The notes under the pieces: model-generated
The model's database searches: none
The model's input: only the letters and a program-made list of their open reading frames with translations
Told to the model about the DNA's origin: nothing
Assembly (NCBI RefSeq): GCF_018642165.1
Contig: NZ_JAHHZM010000001.1
Coordinates: forward strand, 1,054,001 to 1,118,000
Length of the DNA: 64,000 nt
From: Echinicola shivajiensis
GTDB lineage: Bacteria; Bacteroidota; Bacteroidia; Cytophagales; Cyclobacteriaceae
Direction: 5' to 3'
In this document: piece after piece, positions 30,488 to 40,133 of the stretch
Layout: every line of letters starts with the position of its first letter
How positions within the stretch are numbered: position 1 is the stretch's first letter
Translations under genes and position numbers: made by a program

Positions 30488-30966
30488 AAGATAAGAATAC
30501 CCAATTGTCCCATGTGGATAAGGAAGGCAATGCCAAGATGGTGGATGTATCAGAAAAAGCCATTACCCAGCGCACTGCCACTGCTCAGTCCAGCGTTAAA
30601 TTTCCAGAAACAGTTTTTAACAGTTTAAGCGCTGATAATTTTCTGGGCAAAAAGGGCAGTATCATTCAAACGGCCGTCATAGCTGGGACCATGGCAGCAA
30701 AGAAGACTTCTGATTTGATTCCGCTTTGCCATCCATTGGCATTGAGTAAAATCCATATCGATATTATTCCTGAGGAAAATCAGTTGATCATTCATGCAAG
30801 TGTAAAATGCGAGGGAAAAACCGGTGTGGAAATGGAAGCATTGACAGCAGCCAGCGTAGCGGCTTTGACCATTTATGATATGTGCAAAGCCCTTAGCCAT
30901 GACATTATCATCAGCGAAACCAAATTAATGGCAAAAGAAGGAGGAAAAAATGATTTCAACAGATAA
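30484..30966 (+). CDS. moaC: Cyclic pyranopterin monophosphate synthase
   Basis: A 160-residue enzyme converting the MoaA product to cPMP. Conserved stretches are AVIAGTMAAKKTSDLIPLCH (about 62-81), containing the catalytic histidine, and GKTGVEMEALTAASVAALT with the conserved Glu and Met. Length fits MoaC alone; no MoaE domain is fused. It overlaps moaA by four bases and mobA by seventeen. Confidence 0.95.
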   Translation: MKDKNTQLSHVDKEGNAKMVDVSEKAITQRTATAQSSVKFPETVFNSLSADNFLGKKGSIIQTAVIAGTMAAKKTSDLIPLCHPLALSKIHIDIIPEENQLIIHASVKCEGKTGVEMEALTAASVAALTIYDMCKALSHDIIISETKLMAKEGGKNDFNR

Positions 30967-31543
30967 CCTTTACGGACTGGTATTGGCAGGAGGGAAAAGT
31001 AGCAGAATGGGCCAAGACAAGGGGGAATTGCAATATTACAGAACCAACCATAGAACCTACCTATACCATACGCTAAGGGAACTTTGCCCTAAAACCTTTA
31101 TCAGTTGTAGGGCTGACCAAGAAAACATTATTCAATCAGGCCTAAATTACATCCTTGATGAGGACCAATACAAAGGACCTCTCAACGGGATACTTTCTGC
31201 CCACCATGCCCACCCCGACAAAGCCTGGCTGGTAGTTGCGGTGGATTTGCCCCATATTCATGAAAGCACGTTGAGAGCTTTGCTCAAACAGCGCCAAGCA
31301 AAAAGAATGGCTACAGTATATGCCACCCATGAATCGCAGCTTCCTGAGCCGCTGATCGGCATTTGGGAACCTGAGGGATTGAAAGAAGCAGAAAAATTCA
31401 TTAGAGAAACAGGAAAAAGTTGTCCTAGAAAATTCCTGATCAATAGTGATACAGCATTAATCTATCCAGAGAAAGACCTTGAGCTTTTTAATGCCAACTA
31501 TCCGGAAGATTATGAACTCGCCAAATCGAGAATAAAAAAGTAA
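30950..31543 (+). CDS. mobA: Molybdenum cofactor guanylyltransferase
   Basis: A 197-residue nucleotidyltransferase that attaches GMP to the molybdenum cofactor; the fused nitrate reductase needs the bis-MGD form. The N-terminal GTP-binding signature is GLVLAGGKSSRMGQDKGEL, and the metal-binding Asp lies in VVAVDLPHI near residue 90. It overlaps moaC by seventeen bases and the moeB start by one (TAATG). Sequence is shorter and less conserved than Escherichia coli MobA, as is common in Bacteroidota. Confidence 0.9.
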   Translation: MISTDNLYGLVLAGGKSSRMGQDKGELQYYRTNHRTYLYHTLRELCPKTFISCRADQENIIQSGLNYILDEDQYKGPLNGILSAHHAHPDKAWLVVAVDLPHIHESTLRALLKQRQAKRMATVYATHESQLPEPLIGIWEPEGLKEAEKFIRETGKSCPRKFLINSDTALIYPEKDLELFNANYPEDYELAKSRIKK

Positions 31544-32640
31544 TGTCAGCTTATCGCTATCAAAAACATATTAAACTCAAAGGTTTTGGAGAAGAAGCCC
31601 AGAACAAACTGGCCAATGCTAAAATTCTCATCATTGGAGCTGGAGGACTTGGAACACCGGCCGCCCAATACCTTAATGGTATGGGAGTTGGCACAATTGG
31701 GATCATGGACCAAGACCTTATCGAGGAAAGTAACCTTGCCCGCCAAACACTGTATTGTCCAAAAGACATTGGAAAGGCCAAAACGGACACGCTTATTTCC
31801 TGGCTGCACCAGCAAAATCCTGACACCAGGCTTATTAACCTTAAGGAATATATTAATCCAGAGAATGCGCTGGAAACCATTGCCGGATTTGATTTGATAG
31901 TAGATGCTTCCGACAATTTTGGCACCCGCTATTTGGTCAATGACGCCTGTATTATCTTGGACAAGCCCTTTATTTACGGTGCCATCCATGATTTTGAGGG
32001 GCAAGTATCGGTGCTGAATTATAAGGATGGACCTACCTACCGCTGTCTATTCCCGGAATCCAGCCAAAACCAAATGATTCCCAATTGTGATGAAAATGGA
32101 GTATTGGGAGTTTTGCCAGGTTTGATTGGTACATACCAGGCTCTAGAAGCTATAAAGGTCATCACTGGGATTGGTGAACCATTGGTAGGTAAATTAATGA
32201 TAGTGGATACCCTTGGACAAAGCCACTTGAAAATCGGCGTCCCATGCAATCCAGAAAATAAGGCTATTGACAAATTAAAAGCCGATTATGGCCAAGCTGT
32301 TTGTGCGGTCGATCTAGGATATACAGAATTAAGCCCCGAAGGTTTATTAGAAAGGTTAGGTAAGAAAGACTCCTTCCAATTGGTGGATGTAAGAAGCAAA
32401 ACTGAATTTGAACAAGACCATTTAGACCAAGCGATCAATATTCCACTGCAGGAAATTCATGAAAGAAAAGAAGAGTTCAAATCAGAAAAGGAGCTTATCC
32501 TTATTTGTCAATCTGGAAAAAGAAGCCAGCAGGCAGCTATGATGCTAAAAGAAATCTTCCCCAATGCTCCTATTTTCAATGTTCAAGGAGGAATGAATGC
32601 TGTGAGAAGCACAAAGGTAGTAGTCGGAGGAGGGAAGTAA
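31543..32640 (+). CDS. moeB: MoeB/ThiF-type adenylyltransferase with C-terminal rhodanese domain
   Basis: A 365-residue protein that should activate the MoaD C-terminus. The nucleotide-binding loop IIGAGGLGTPAAQYL lies near residue 30. Residues about 270-362 form a rhodanese domain with active Cys322 in LICQSGKRSQQA, which could supply the sulfur, as in eukaryotic MOCS3. The usual paired zinc cysteines appear reduced to one in each pair: TYRC (Thr165, Cys168) and CNPE (Cys235, Glu238), so zinc may be missing. Cys182 in the IPNCDENG loop is kept. The gene is coupled to mobA by a one-base overlap. A role in thiamine sulfur transfer (ThiF) is the main alternative, but the operon favours molybdopterin. 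Confidence 0.9.
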   Translation: MSAYRYQKHIKLKGFGEEAQNKLANAKILIIGAGGLGTPAAQYLNGMGVGTIGIMDQDLIEESNLARQTLYCPKDIGKAKTDTLISWLHQQNPDTRLINLKEYINPENALETIAGFDLIVDASDNFGTRYLVNDACIILDKPFIYGAIHDFEGQVSVLNYKDGPTYRCLFPESSQNQMIPNCDENGVLGVLPGLIGTYQALEAIKVITGIGEPLVGKLMIVDTLGQSHLKIGVPCNPENKAIDKLKADYGQAVCAVDLGYTELSPEGLLERLGKKDSFQLVDVRSKTEFEQDHLDQAINIPLQEIHERKEEFKSEKELILICQSGKRSQQAAMMLKEIFPNAPIFNVQGGMNAVRSTKVVVGGGK

Positions 32641-32782
32641 AAAGAAAAAAATGGCTGAATTGAAGTTTGCAATTCCCAGCTACAATTTCGCAAGTCTTGA
32701 TTTGCAATCAAGACTATATAATTATGAAAGATATAATATCCTTCTGAAAAAAATTTAAGCTCAAAAGAATTTCATAATAACC

Positions 32783-33970
32783 ATGATCACTATCCAAGAA
32801 GCCCTTGACTTGGTTCTTAGCCAAAATCAGTCCTATGGAACCGAAGAGGTTCCATTAACAAAGGCTTTAGGGCGATTTTTAGCTGAGGATATTTTCACAG
32901 ACCGTGATGCTCCGCCTTTTGACAGAGTGATGATGGATGGAATAGCCATTCATTTGCTAGATTTGCAGGATCCTTTAAACCCTAGTTATCCCATTCAGGG
33001 CATTCAAGCAGCTGGAGTTCCACAAATGAGCTTGGCAGATCCTTCACATTGTCTAGAAGTGATGACCGGTGCTATTTTGCCCATCAATGCCAATACTATA
33101 ATTCCGTATGAGGAAATAGAGATCAAAGATGGACATGCATATCTTCAAATTGAAAAAGCGGCCAAAAGATTCATCCATTATCAAGGCAGCGATTCAATAA
33201 AGGGACAAAAAGTACTTGAAAAGGGCAAACAAATCAATACAGGAGATATAGGCATATTGGCTACAGTTGGCCAAGCCAAAGTAAAAGTAGCCAAGCTTCC
33301 CAAAGCGGCCATCATCTCCACAGGTGATGAACTAGTCGACGTGGGCCAAAACCCACTGGCTCATCAAATTCGCAAATCCAATGTATATTCTCTTTGGGCA
33401 TCCCTTCATCAAGATGGCATTCAAGCTGAAATGCACCATATCCGTGACGATAAAGAAGCCCTTAGGGAAAAGCTCAGCACATTGGTAAAGGATTTCGATA
33501 TTTTGCTTTTGAGTGGCGGTGTATCCAAGGGCAAGTTTGACCATATTCCCGAAATCATGGAAGAATTGGGGGTGCAAAAATCATTTCATCGTATCGCCCA
33601 AAGACCGGGAAAGCCCTTTTGGTTTGGGCACCATGAGACATTCAACACCAAAATATTTGCCTACCCTGGCAACCCTGTTTCGACCTATGTCAACCATCTC
33701 TTCTATTTCAAACAGTGGCTTTATAAATCCCTGGGAAATGGCTGGACATTTGAAACCAAGGAACTGGGAGAAGAAATACCGAGTAACCCCAACTTGGCCA
33801 GATTTATCTCAGTGAATCTTGACCCTAAAAATGGAAAAGCATTCCCGCTAAATCATAACGGTTCCGGTGATTTATTCAGCCTCGCCAAAACTGATGGCTT
33901 TTTGCTGCTGCCACAAAGAGCGGGAGATTACAGGAAAGGGGAAAGGTTTTCGTTTATTGCCATTCGGTAG
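32783..33970 (+). CDS. moeA: Molybdopterin molybdenumtransferase
   Basis: A 395-residue enzyme inserting molybdenum into adenylated molybdopterin. Family landmarks are visible: DRDAPPFDRVMMDGIAI near the start, STGDELV near residue 180, LLLSGGVSKGKFDHI near residue 240 and AYPGNPVSTYVN near residue 295. It follows moeB after 142 non-coding bases, so it may have its own promoter or belong to the same unit. The fused MogA-type adenylation domain known elsewhere is absent. Confidence 0.95.
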   Translation: MITIQEALDLVLSQNQSYGTEEVPLTKALGRFLAEDIFTDRDAPPFDRVMMDGIAIHLLDLQDPLNPSYPIQGIQAAGVPQMSLADPSHCLEVMTGAILPINANTIIPYEEIEIKDGHAYLQIEKAAKRFIHYQGSDSIKGQKVLEKGKQINTGDIGILATVGQAKVKVAKLPKAAIISTGDELVDVGQNPLAHQIRKSNVYSLWASLHQDGIQAEMHHIRDDKEALREKLSTLVKDFDILLLSGGVSKGKFDHIPEIMEELGVQKSFHRIAQRPGKPFWFGHHETFNTKIFAYPGNPVSTYVNHLFYFKQWLYKSLGNGWTFETKELGEEIPSNPNLARFISVNLDPKNGKAFPLNHNGSGDLFSLAKTDGFLLLPQRAGDYRKGERFSFIAIR

Positions 33971-34005
33971 TGTTTGTTAAATGGTTGGAACTACCACAGG
34001 GCCCT

Positions 34006-34941
34006 CTACTTTTCAATAAATCTATTAACAATAATCTGCTCTCCAGCATTTTTCTGCGTTCCCCAAAAAATCAAGTTTCCAGCTTTATTCACCTGAAGTC
34101 CTGCAGCGCCTGAAAAATCAACACCTTCTTTGCAATGAAATGATTTATTGCTCAATTTCTTCATGATCGGCTCAAAAGCTTCGACTTTACTGACCAAGAT
34201 CAAATCCGCATAATCGACACCGTCCTTTTGGTAAAAGCCAATGGCATAAATGGCTTCCTTGTCCTTTAGCAAGTTGATGGACTGATAGCTGGCCCAATCT
34301 GAAGGAGCCTCAAAACTATAAATTAGGAAAGGTTCCTTTTCCCCAGATTTCAGCCAATAAAAATCCCAATTCTGTGCGTCCCAGTTACCCACCACCATCA
34401 AAACGTCCTGTCCCATTCCCAATAAGCCCGTAGCACCTGCAGTAGGTCGCTTTTCTTCTCCCTTTCTAGCGACTATCACATTTGGCCTAGCTGTCAGAAG
34501 GTTATCTTTTTGGAAATCATACAAACAAACTTTTGCAGATGTCCTGATATGATTATCCTCAATGCCCACGATCAGATAATCCTCCGAAGCTTGAATTCCT
34601 CCAGCATGCCTGAATGGATCATCCATCAAGGGTATTAACTTATCTGCCTTTTTGGAAGCCATATCCAACTGCAGGATATAGGATTGGTGGCTGGAGCTGC
34701 CTGAAACCAGCAGCTTTTCTTTCCCTGCAATTTGCACTAATTGAACCCCTTGCAAATGGCCTCCTTTAGTTGGCACAGCAACATCACTTTCAAAAATCAT
34801 AACTTCCGGTTCCTGCCCTAGGGACTCAAATGCTTTGGGCACATTATCCAGCTCTTGGCCAAAGCTTAGAGATGAGTTAGAAATTAAAATTATACAGATA
34901 AAAAATCCAATCAATATTTTTTTTCGGTTCATTTTGGGCAT
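34006..34941 (-). CDS. Secreted protein of unknown function, propeller-like
   Basis: About 312 residues from the Met at 34941 (MPKMNRKK); a further start at 34932 gives the cleanest signal peptide (MNRKKILIGFFICIILIS, cleavage after SFGQ). The mature part shows short repeated beta strands (GGHLQGVQLVQIAGKEKLLV, HAGGIQASEDYLIVG, GATGLLGMGQDVLMVVG) with evenly spaced glycines, like a beta-propeller. I do not recognise a named family. It converges on moeA with 35 bases between stops. Confidence 0.65.
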   Translation of the reverse strand: MPKMNRKKILIGFFICIILISNSSLSFGQELDNVPKAFESLGQEPEVMIFESDVAVPTKGGHLQGVQLVQIAGKEKLLVSGSSSHQSYILQLDMASKKADKLIPLMDDPFRHAGGIQASEDYLIVGIEDNHIRTSAKVCLYDFQKDNLLTARPNVIVARKGEEKRPTAGATGLLGMGQDVLMVVGNWDAQNWDFYWLKSGEKEPFLIYSFEAPSDWASYQSINLLKDKEAIYAIGFYQKDGVDYADLILVSKVEAFEPIMKKLSNKSFHCKEGVDFSGAAGLQVNKAGNLIFWGTQKNAGEQIIVNRFIEK

Positions 34942-35075
34942 TGTTACTTGGTGATAATTAATAACCATGATGAGGTCGACAAACAGCATTTAATGAGTAA
35001 TTAAAAGAAGTACATTGGAAAAGCAGATATCTAAAAGTCCGCGCTGCAAACACATATCAGCTGTATCCATTTCTC

Positions 35076-36371
35076 TTAAATAAACTCCACCAATCCCTCT
35101 AGCTTCATTCCCCTGCTGCCCTTGATCAGGATCAGGTGGTCTTCCAACTGGGAGTCGGACAGCCAGTTTCTTAAACTAAATGGATCAGGAAAATAAAGTG
35201 CCCTTGGAGCTTTCAATAAGGCATTTTGAACCAGTTCACCGGTAAAGCATATTTTTTCAATATCATATTCGCTTACCCACTCCCCAAGCTTTTGATGCTC
35301 TTCGGCTGCACTTTCTCCCAGTTCATACATATCACCTAAAATCACCATTTTATGTGGCTTGCCTGTCATCTTACCAAAAGTCCTGATGGCCTGTTCCATA
35401 CTGCTTGGATTGGCATTATAGGCATCCAACACAATGAGGTTACTTCTCTTTTCTATCAACTGTGAACGCATATTTCCGGGAGTATATTCACTAACCGCTG
35501 TTACAGCTTGCTTTTCCTCCACACCAAAGTAAGTCCCTACCGTTAATGCTGTGGCTATATTTTCAAAATTATACGCACCCAACATTTTCGTTTGGTACTC
35601 GGCACCATCAGCTGTCCTGAATTTCACAAAGGGATTGGCTTCCACCATTTCACAATGATAATCATCTCCTTTAGCTGGGTAGGTCACTGGATGATCCATG
35701 CGCTTGATCATATTCGCCAAAACTGGATTTTGACTATTGACAAAAATCTGCCCCTTATGACTGATCAAAAACTGATACAACTCTGTTTTGGTCCTTAATA
35801 CTCCCTCAAATCCCCCAAAACCTTCTAAATGCGCTCGGCCAATATTGGTGATCAAACCATGGGTAGGCTCTGCTATCTCGCAGAGCTCTGCTATATCCCC
35901 AATTTTATTGGCACCCATTTCAACTATTCCCAACTCAGTATTTTCATCCATGGCCAATAAGGTCAATGGCACACCGATATGGTTATTCAAGTTCCCTAAA
36001 GTGGCATAGGTTTTATACTTTTTGCTCAACACCGCATTGACCAGTTCCTTGGTGGTGGTTTTACCATTGGAACCTGTGATGGCCAGAAATGGAATATCCA
36101 ATTGTTTACGATGATAATTGGCCAGTTCCTGCAAGGCCTGAAGCACATTTTCTACCAAGAAATAGCGTTCATCTCCCTCTACTATATATTCAGCTTCATC
36201 AATCACTACGGCCAAGGCTCCTTCTTCCAATGCCTTAGAAGCTAAGTTGTTCGCATTGAAATTCGGCCCTTTCAAGGCAAAAAACAGATTTCCAACCCCT
36301 ATCTTTCGCGTATCGGTACATACCCCGGTGGATTGTTTATAGATTTCGTAAAGTGAAGTTATAGCTGCCAT
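35076..36371 (-). CDS. murF: UDP-MurNAc-tripeptide:D-Ala-D-Ala ligase
   Basis: A 431-residue cytoplasmic Mur ligase that adds D-alanyl-D-alanine to the peptidoglycan precursor. It has the ATP-binding P-loop ITGSNGKTTTKELV near residue 100, the Mur-family central motif (MGANKIGDIAEL, about 165-180) and VLDAYNANPSSM near residue 310. Length fits MurF. It stands outside the usual dcw cluster, as often in Bacteroidota. It is divergent from the T9SS-sorted protein gene, 169 bases away. Confidence 0.94.
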   Translation of the reverse strand: MAAITSLYEIYKQSTGVCTDTRKIGVGNLFFALKGPNFNANNLASKALEEGALAVVIDEAEYIVEGDERYFLVENVLQALQELANYHRKQLDIPFLAITGSNGKTTTKELVNAVLSKKYKTYATLGNLNNHIGVPLTLLAMDENTELGIVEMGANKIGDIAELCEIAEPTHGLITNIGRAHLEGFGGFEGVLRTKTELYQFLISHKGQIFVNSQNPVLANMIKRMDHPVTYPAKGDDYHCEMVEANPFVKFRTADGAEYQTKMLGAYNFENIATALTVGTYFGVEEKQAVTAVSEYTPGNMRSQLIEKRSNLIVLDAYNANPSSMEQAIRTFGKMTGKPHKMVILGDMYELGESAAEEHQKLGEWVSEYDIEKICFTGELVQNALLKAPRALYFPDPFSLRNWLSDSQLEDHLILIKGSRGMKLEGLVEFI

Positions 36372-36540
36372 TAAATGAAATTACAATTTTTGATTCTCAA
36401 CTGTCTTAAAGCTTTCTGCCTGCCTCTCAAAAAACAAAGCTGTCAAACTTTCTCTCAAAATAAATGATTCCCTCACATCTTTGGGCAAGATTGTTCGTTT
36501 AATTTTAGATGAAAAATAAAGTTTATTCATCTTTGTAAAC

Positions 36541-38658
36541 ATGAAATACCTGTTTCCCTTCTTTTTGATATTTGTTTTCTTTTCAAGTTATGCCCAAAAG
36601 GCATATCAATATTCAGAAATGCCCATCCAGCAAAATGGAGAAAATTTATCCATGCCTTTTGCAGGCGGGATCAATGCCGCCCAGGTTCAGGGCATGGACA
36701 CCAATGGGGACGGGAAAGAGGAACTGGTCATTTGGGATATCAATTCCAGATCAATCAAGGTATTTCAAAATTATAATGGACAGTACAAAGAGCTTGCTTA
36801 TATGCCTTATTTTTTTCCACAGGACATAAGTGGCTTCATGGTCTTGGCAGATTATGACGGAGATGGAAAAAAGGACCTTTTTACCAGCACTGCCTTTGGA
36901 ATCAAAGCCTACAAAAACATCACTACAGCCGGTCAAACCAATCCTGAATGGGAAGTGGCCGAAACCTATCTAAAACTAGAAAATGGTTCCAATTTCCAAG
37001 CCAATAACCTTGATATTCCTGCTATTCAAGACTTGGATGGGGATGGGGATTTGGACATTGTAATATTTAACTATGCCGTAGGGGATTATTTGGAATATTA
37101 CAAAAACACTAGCGTTGAAAGAACAGGAAACAGAGATATTGATGCCTTTGCCGCTCCAGAAATTCGATGGGGGAATTTTGAATTTTGTGAATGTGGCAGT
37201 TTTGCCTTCGGACAAACCTGTGATGGAGACCCAATTTCCAGAAAAATCCCCAGCAATGAAAATAATGCCATTGAGCACTCTGGTGGGCATTCCATTCTAT
37301 TGAAGGATTTCAATGGAGATGGCATCGTGGATTTTTTGATGGGGCAGGATGAATGCAACACACTATACTATATGGAAAATAGGGGCAGCAATACAGCCCC
37401 TATTTTCGATAGCTTCAGCACCAATTTACCCGGCAAAAGAGACTTACCCCAATTCCCTTTATTCCACGTACCCCAAATTTTGGAAGACCAACTCTTGGTC
37501 AGCACCAACAGTTCCGAGACTACTTTAACAGCAGGAATTGATTTCTCTCAAAGCCTCTATTTATTGGACCAAAACCTTGCCCCCTTCAGCAAAGCCTTTT
37601 TGCAGGAGGACATGTTGGATTTAGGAGAAAATACCAGGCCTTTCTTTAAGGGTAATGCCAGTTCTGGAACTCTTATCTTAACTGCCAATACCGTCATGAA
37701 TGGTGAGGCGACAGGACAAGCTTTCCGTTATGATTTGTCAAATGAAGCACTGGAATTAATTGAAACCGATTATCTGGGTTTATCGGAATTGGGATTAAAT
37801 GATTTACAGTATTTGGAATATACCAATACTGGACAGGATAATTATCTTTTTATTTCAGGAACCAAAATCATCGACTTCCTATTGGTAAGAAAACTATATT
37901 ATTCAAACAGTCAAAACATCCAGGAACTACAAGAAATCAACATTCCCAACACCACTCTTCGTACTAATGACCATTTTGAATTTTACCAATACCAAAGTGA
38001 GGATTATATGTTACTGGCCAAACAAACTGGAGAGTTACAACGCTACAAAGTCACATTTGAGGACTCCCCCCAATTCGAATTGTTGGACAGCAATTATTTG
38101 GGTTTTTCTGACAGTCCTGCAAGTAGGAATTTGATCGTAAAGGTCAGTAATAACAATGGCCAACTAGACCTTTATTCTATAGACCAAAGTGGAGTTTTGG
38201 CCTTTACCCCAGATTTCCCAAATCTCAACAGTACCCAAAATACACAATTATTGGAAATGCCTGATGGAAACCTTCAGGAAACCAAATTTAGTCGCAACAC
38301 TTGGATAAGCACCATCCCTCAGACTTTTGGAAACAAAGTTGATCTATTATTAGGAAATCGGGCTGGAGGATTACAATTCCTAAAGGATATTTCCACTGAC
38401 ACCAATCCTCCAGGGGAAGACCAACTCTTGGTAAAAATCTACCCCAATCCGGTTAATGGACCTGTGAAGCTAATTGCCAGTCAAGCAGGAAAAGCCAGGT
38501 TGATCAATTCCATTGGGCAAGTTTTAAAAGAGGGTTTCGATGTGGAAGCTAACGCCACTCTAACCATTGATTTAAGCACTTTCCCTAATGGTCTTTACCT
38601 CATGGAATTTATTAGTAATAAAGGAGAAAGAGTCACCAAGAAACTGATAGTACAATAA
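36541..38658 (+). CDS. FG-GAP/VCBS repeat protein with type IX secretion signal
   Basis: A 705-residue secreted protein. The signal peptide MKYLFPFFLIFVFFSSYAQ is followed by at least four calcium-loop repeats of the FG-GAP/VCBS type: DTNGDGKEELVIWD, ADYDGDGKKDLFTS, QDLDGDGDLDIVIF and KDFNGDGIVDFLMG, all in the first 270 residues. The final 75 residues are a type A sorting domain (IYPNPVNGPVKL, NGLYLMEF, KKLIVQ), so it is exported through the type IX system and attached to, or released from, the surface. The middle is probably a beta-propeller. No substrate can be named. A palindrome AGATGAA/TTCATCT lies just upstream (36507-36532). Confidence 0.88.
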   Translation: MKYLFPFFLIFVFFSSYAQKAYQYSEMPIQQNGENLSMPFAGGINAAQVQGMDTNGDGKEELVIWDINSRSIKVFQNYNGQYKELAYMPYFFPQDISGFMVLADYDGDGKKDLFTSTAFGIKAYKNITTAGQTNPEWEVAETYLKLENGSNFQANNLDIPAIQDLDGDGDLDIVIFNYAVGDYLEYYKNTSVERTGNRDIDAFAAPEIRWGNFEFCECGSFAFGQTCDGDPISRKIPSNENNAIEHSGGHSILLKDFNGDGIVDFLMGQDECNTLYYMENRGSNTAPIFDSFSTNLPGKRDLPQFPLFHVPQILEDQLLVSTNSSETTLTAGIDFSQSLYLLDQNLAPFSKAFLQEDMLDLGENTRPFFKGNASSGTLILTANTVMNGEATGQAFRYDLSNEALELIETDYLGLSELGLNDLQYLEYTNTGQDNYLFISGTKIIDFLLVRKLYYSNSQNIQELQEINIPNTTLRTNDHFEFYQYQSEDYMLLAKQTGELQRYKVTFEDSPQFELLDSNYLGFSDSPASRNLIVKVSNNNGQLDLYSIDQSGVLAFTPDFPNLNSTQNTQLLEMPDGNLQETKFSRNTWISTIPQTFGNKVDLLLGNRAGGLQFLKDISTDTNPPGEDQLLVKIYPNPVNGPVKLIASQAGKARLINSIGQVLKEGFDVEANATLTIDLSTFPNGLYLMEFISNKGERVTKKLIVQ

Positions 38659-38673
38659 AAATGTATGACTATA

Positions 38674-38715
38674 ATTGCTGCTCGGGATTAAAAATCCGGA
38701 GCAGCAATATTTTTA
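38674..38715. terminator. Terminator between convergent genes
   Basis: ATTGCTGCTC pairs with GAGCAGCAAT, with the inner GGATT pairing AATCC across one mismatch; a T-run follows on the plus strand. It overlaps the end region of the minus-strand amidase gene at 38713. Confidence 0.8.
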
Positions 38716-39504
38716 TATAATATAAAAATGATCTGCATCCTTCCAGGCCGGAAATTTTTGTCTATACTCCAAAAGTTTTTCAGCATCCAACTCAATGATC
38801 AACTCTTCCTCTGACTTTTCTGAAAAGGCCAATGTTCCGCCCTTAAAATCATAGGCAGCAGAATGTCCAGAATAGCTAATACCATTGCCATCCACACCTA
38901 CTCTATTCACACCAATGGAATAGCATAGATTTTCAATTGCCCTGGCTTTCAATAAAATATCCCATGCGCTTTCCCTTGCTTCAGGCCAGGACGCGATATA
39001 AAGCGCTACATCATAATCCGTATTTCCCTCGTCATCTGAATTGTTTCTAGACCAGACAGGAAAACGTAAATCATAGCATACCTGAGGCAGTATATTCCAT
39101 CCTTTTACTTCAAAAGCAACATTATCCCTCCCTGCGCTAAAATAATCATCCTCTTTGGCCATTCTGAAAAGATGACGCTTATCATAATGCTCTATTTCTC
39201 CTTCAGGAGTGACCCATAGCAACCTGTTAAAATACCTCTCGCCATCTTTAATAATCAAACTACCGGTTACAACTGCTTTGCTTTGGGCAGCCATTTGCTT
39301 CATCCATTTGGTAGTAGTAAAATTCATAGGCTCTGCCAATTTCTCCGTTTCCATGGAAAAACCAGTAGGAAACATTTCTGGCAAGACGATCAAGTCCACC
39401 TTACCCTTCAAAGGCCAGATTTTTTCTTCCAACATGGCCAAATTGGCCTCTCTGTCCTGCCAATAAAGATCAGTTTGTATTAGTGCTACTTTAAGGTTTT
39501 CCAT
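38713..39504 (-). CDS. Nitrilase-family omega-amidase-like hydrolase
   Basis: A 263-residue C-N hydrolase with the Glu-Lys-Cys triad: Glu in VLPEMFPTGFS near residue 45, Lys in HYDKRHLF near 110 and Cys in QVCYDLRFPVWSRN near 143. The sequence around the triad matches the YafV/Nit2 group, omega-amidases that hydrolyse 2-oxoglutaramate and 2-oxosuccinamate and repair products of transaminases. A generic nitrilase-family amidase is the alternative. It starts downstream of the def terminator and appears to be its own unit. Confidence 0.86.
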   Translation of the reverse strand: MENLKVALIQTDLYWQDREANLAMLEEKIWPLKGKVDLIVLPEMFPTGFSMETEKLAEPMNFTTTKWMKQMAAQSKAVVTGSLIIKDGERYFNRLLWVTPEGEIEHYDKRHLFRMAKEDDYFSAGRDNVAFEVKGWNILPQVCYDLRFPVWSRNNSDDEGNTDYDVALYIASWPEARESAWDILLKARAIENLCYSIGVNRVGVDGNGISYSGHSAAYDFKGGTLAFSEKSEEELIIELDAEKLLEYRQKFPAWKDADHFYII

Positions 39505-39521
39505 AAATATTCCTATTTAAC

Positions 39522-39556
39522 AAAAAAGTTGACCGGATATGAACCTGGTCAACTTT
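39522..39556 (-). terminator. Terminator of the hemerythrin-ruvX-def operon
   Basis: AAAGTTGACC and GGTCAACTTT form a perfect 10-bp stem. On the minus strand it is followed by a T-run, 23 bases after the def stop. Confidence 0.85.
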
Positions 39557-39578
39557 GGACTTAAAAATTTTATTAGCG

Positions 39579-40133
39579 CTATTTTACTGGATAGATCATC
39601 CTATAATCGGTAGGGACCTTTCCTTTGCTGACATCAATCAATTTACTTTTGACCATTCTCTTTTTGATGCCTTTGATATAATCCACAAAAAGTATTCCTT
39701 CCAAATGATCATACTCATGTTGGATTACCCTTGCAGTCATACCAGAAAACTCCTCCTCTTTCAGATTCCAGTTTTCATCAAAATACTCAATAGTCAAAGT
39801 TTCTGGACGAATCACTTCAGCCCTCACATCAGGGATACTTAAACAGCCCTCCTCAAAGCCATAATCATCACCATATTCATCCAAGATGATCGGATTGATG
39901 AAAGCTCTCCTTATCCCTTTTTCTTCGCTTTCCTCATCCAGCATTAAAGTACTGTCAATAACAAAAAGACGAATACCCTTATTGATTTGTGGTGCAGCCA
40001 ATCCAACTCCACTGGCATGATCCATGGTATCATACATATCCGAGATCAGACCGCTGATATCCTCTCCCTCGTTAATTTCCTCTGCTTCTTTCTTTAATAT
40101 CGGATTTCCGTAAGCTACAATCGGATATATCAT
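39579..40133 (-). CDS. def: Peptide deformylase
   Basis: A 184-residue metalloenzyme that removes the N-formyl group from new proteins. All three family motifs are present: GVGLAAPQI near residue 45, EGCLSIPD near 105 and QHEYDHLEG near 147, giving the Cys and two His metal ligands and the catalytic Glu. Its start overlaps the ruvX stop by four bases, so the two are translationally coupled. Confidence 0.97.
   Translation of the reverse strand: MIYPIVAYGNPILKKEAEEINEGEDISGLISDMYDTMDHASGVGLAAPQINKGIRLFVIDSTLMLDEESEEKGIRRAFINPIILDEYGDDYGFEEGCLSIPDVRAEVIRPETLTIEYFDENWNLKEEEFSGMTARVIQHEYDHLEGILFVDYIKGIKKRMVKSKLIDVSKGKVPTDYRMIYPVK

Noticed and set aside
31546-32004. 152-codon ORF antisense to moeB
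   Set aside because: Entirely overlaps the ThiF-fold coding region; no independent signal.
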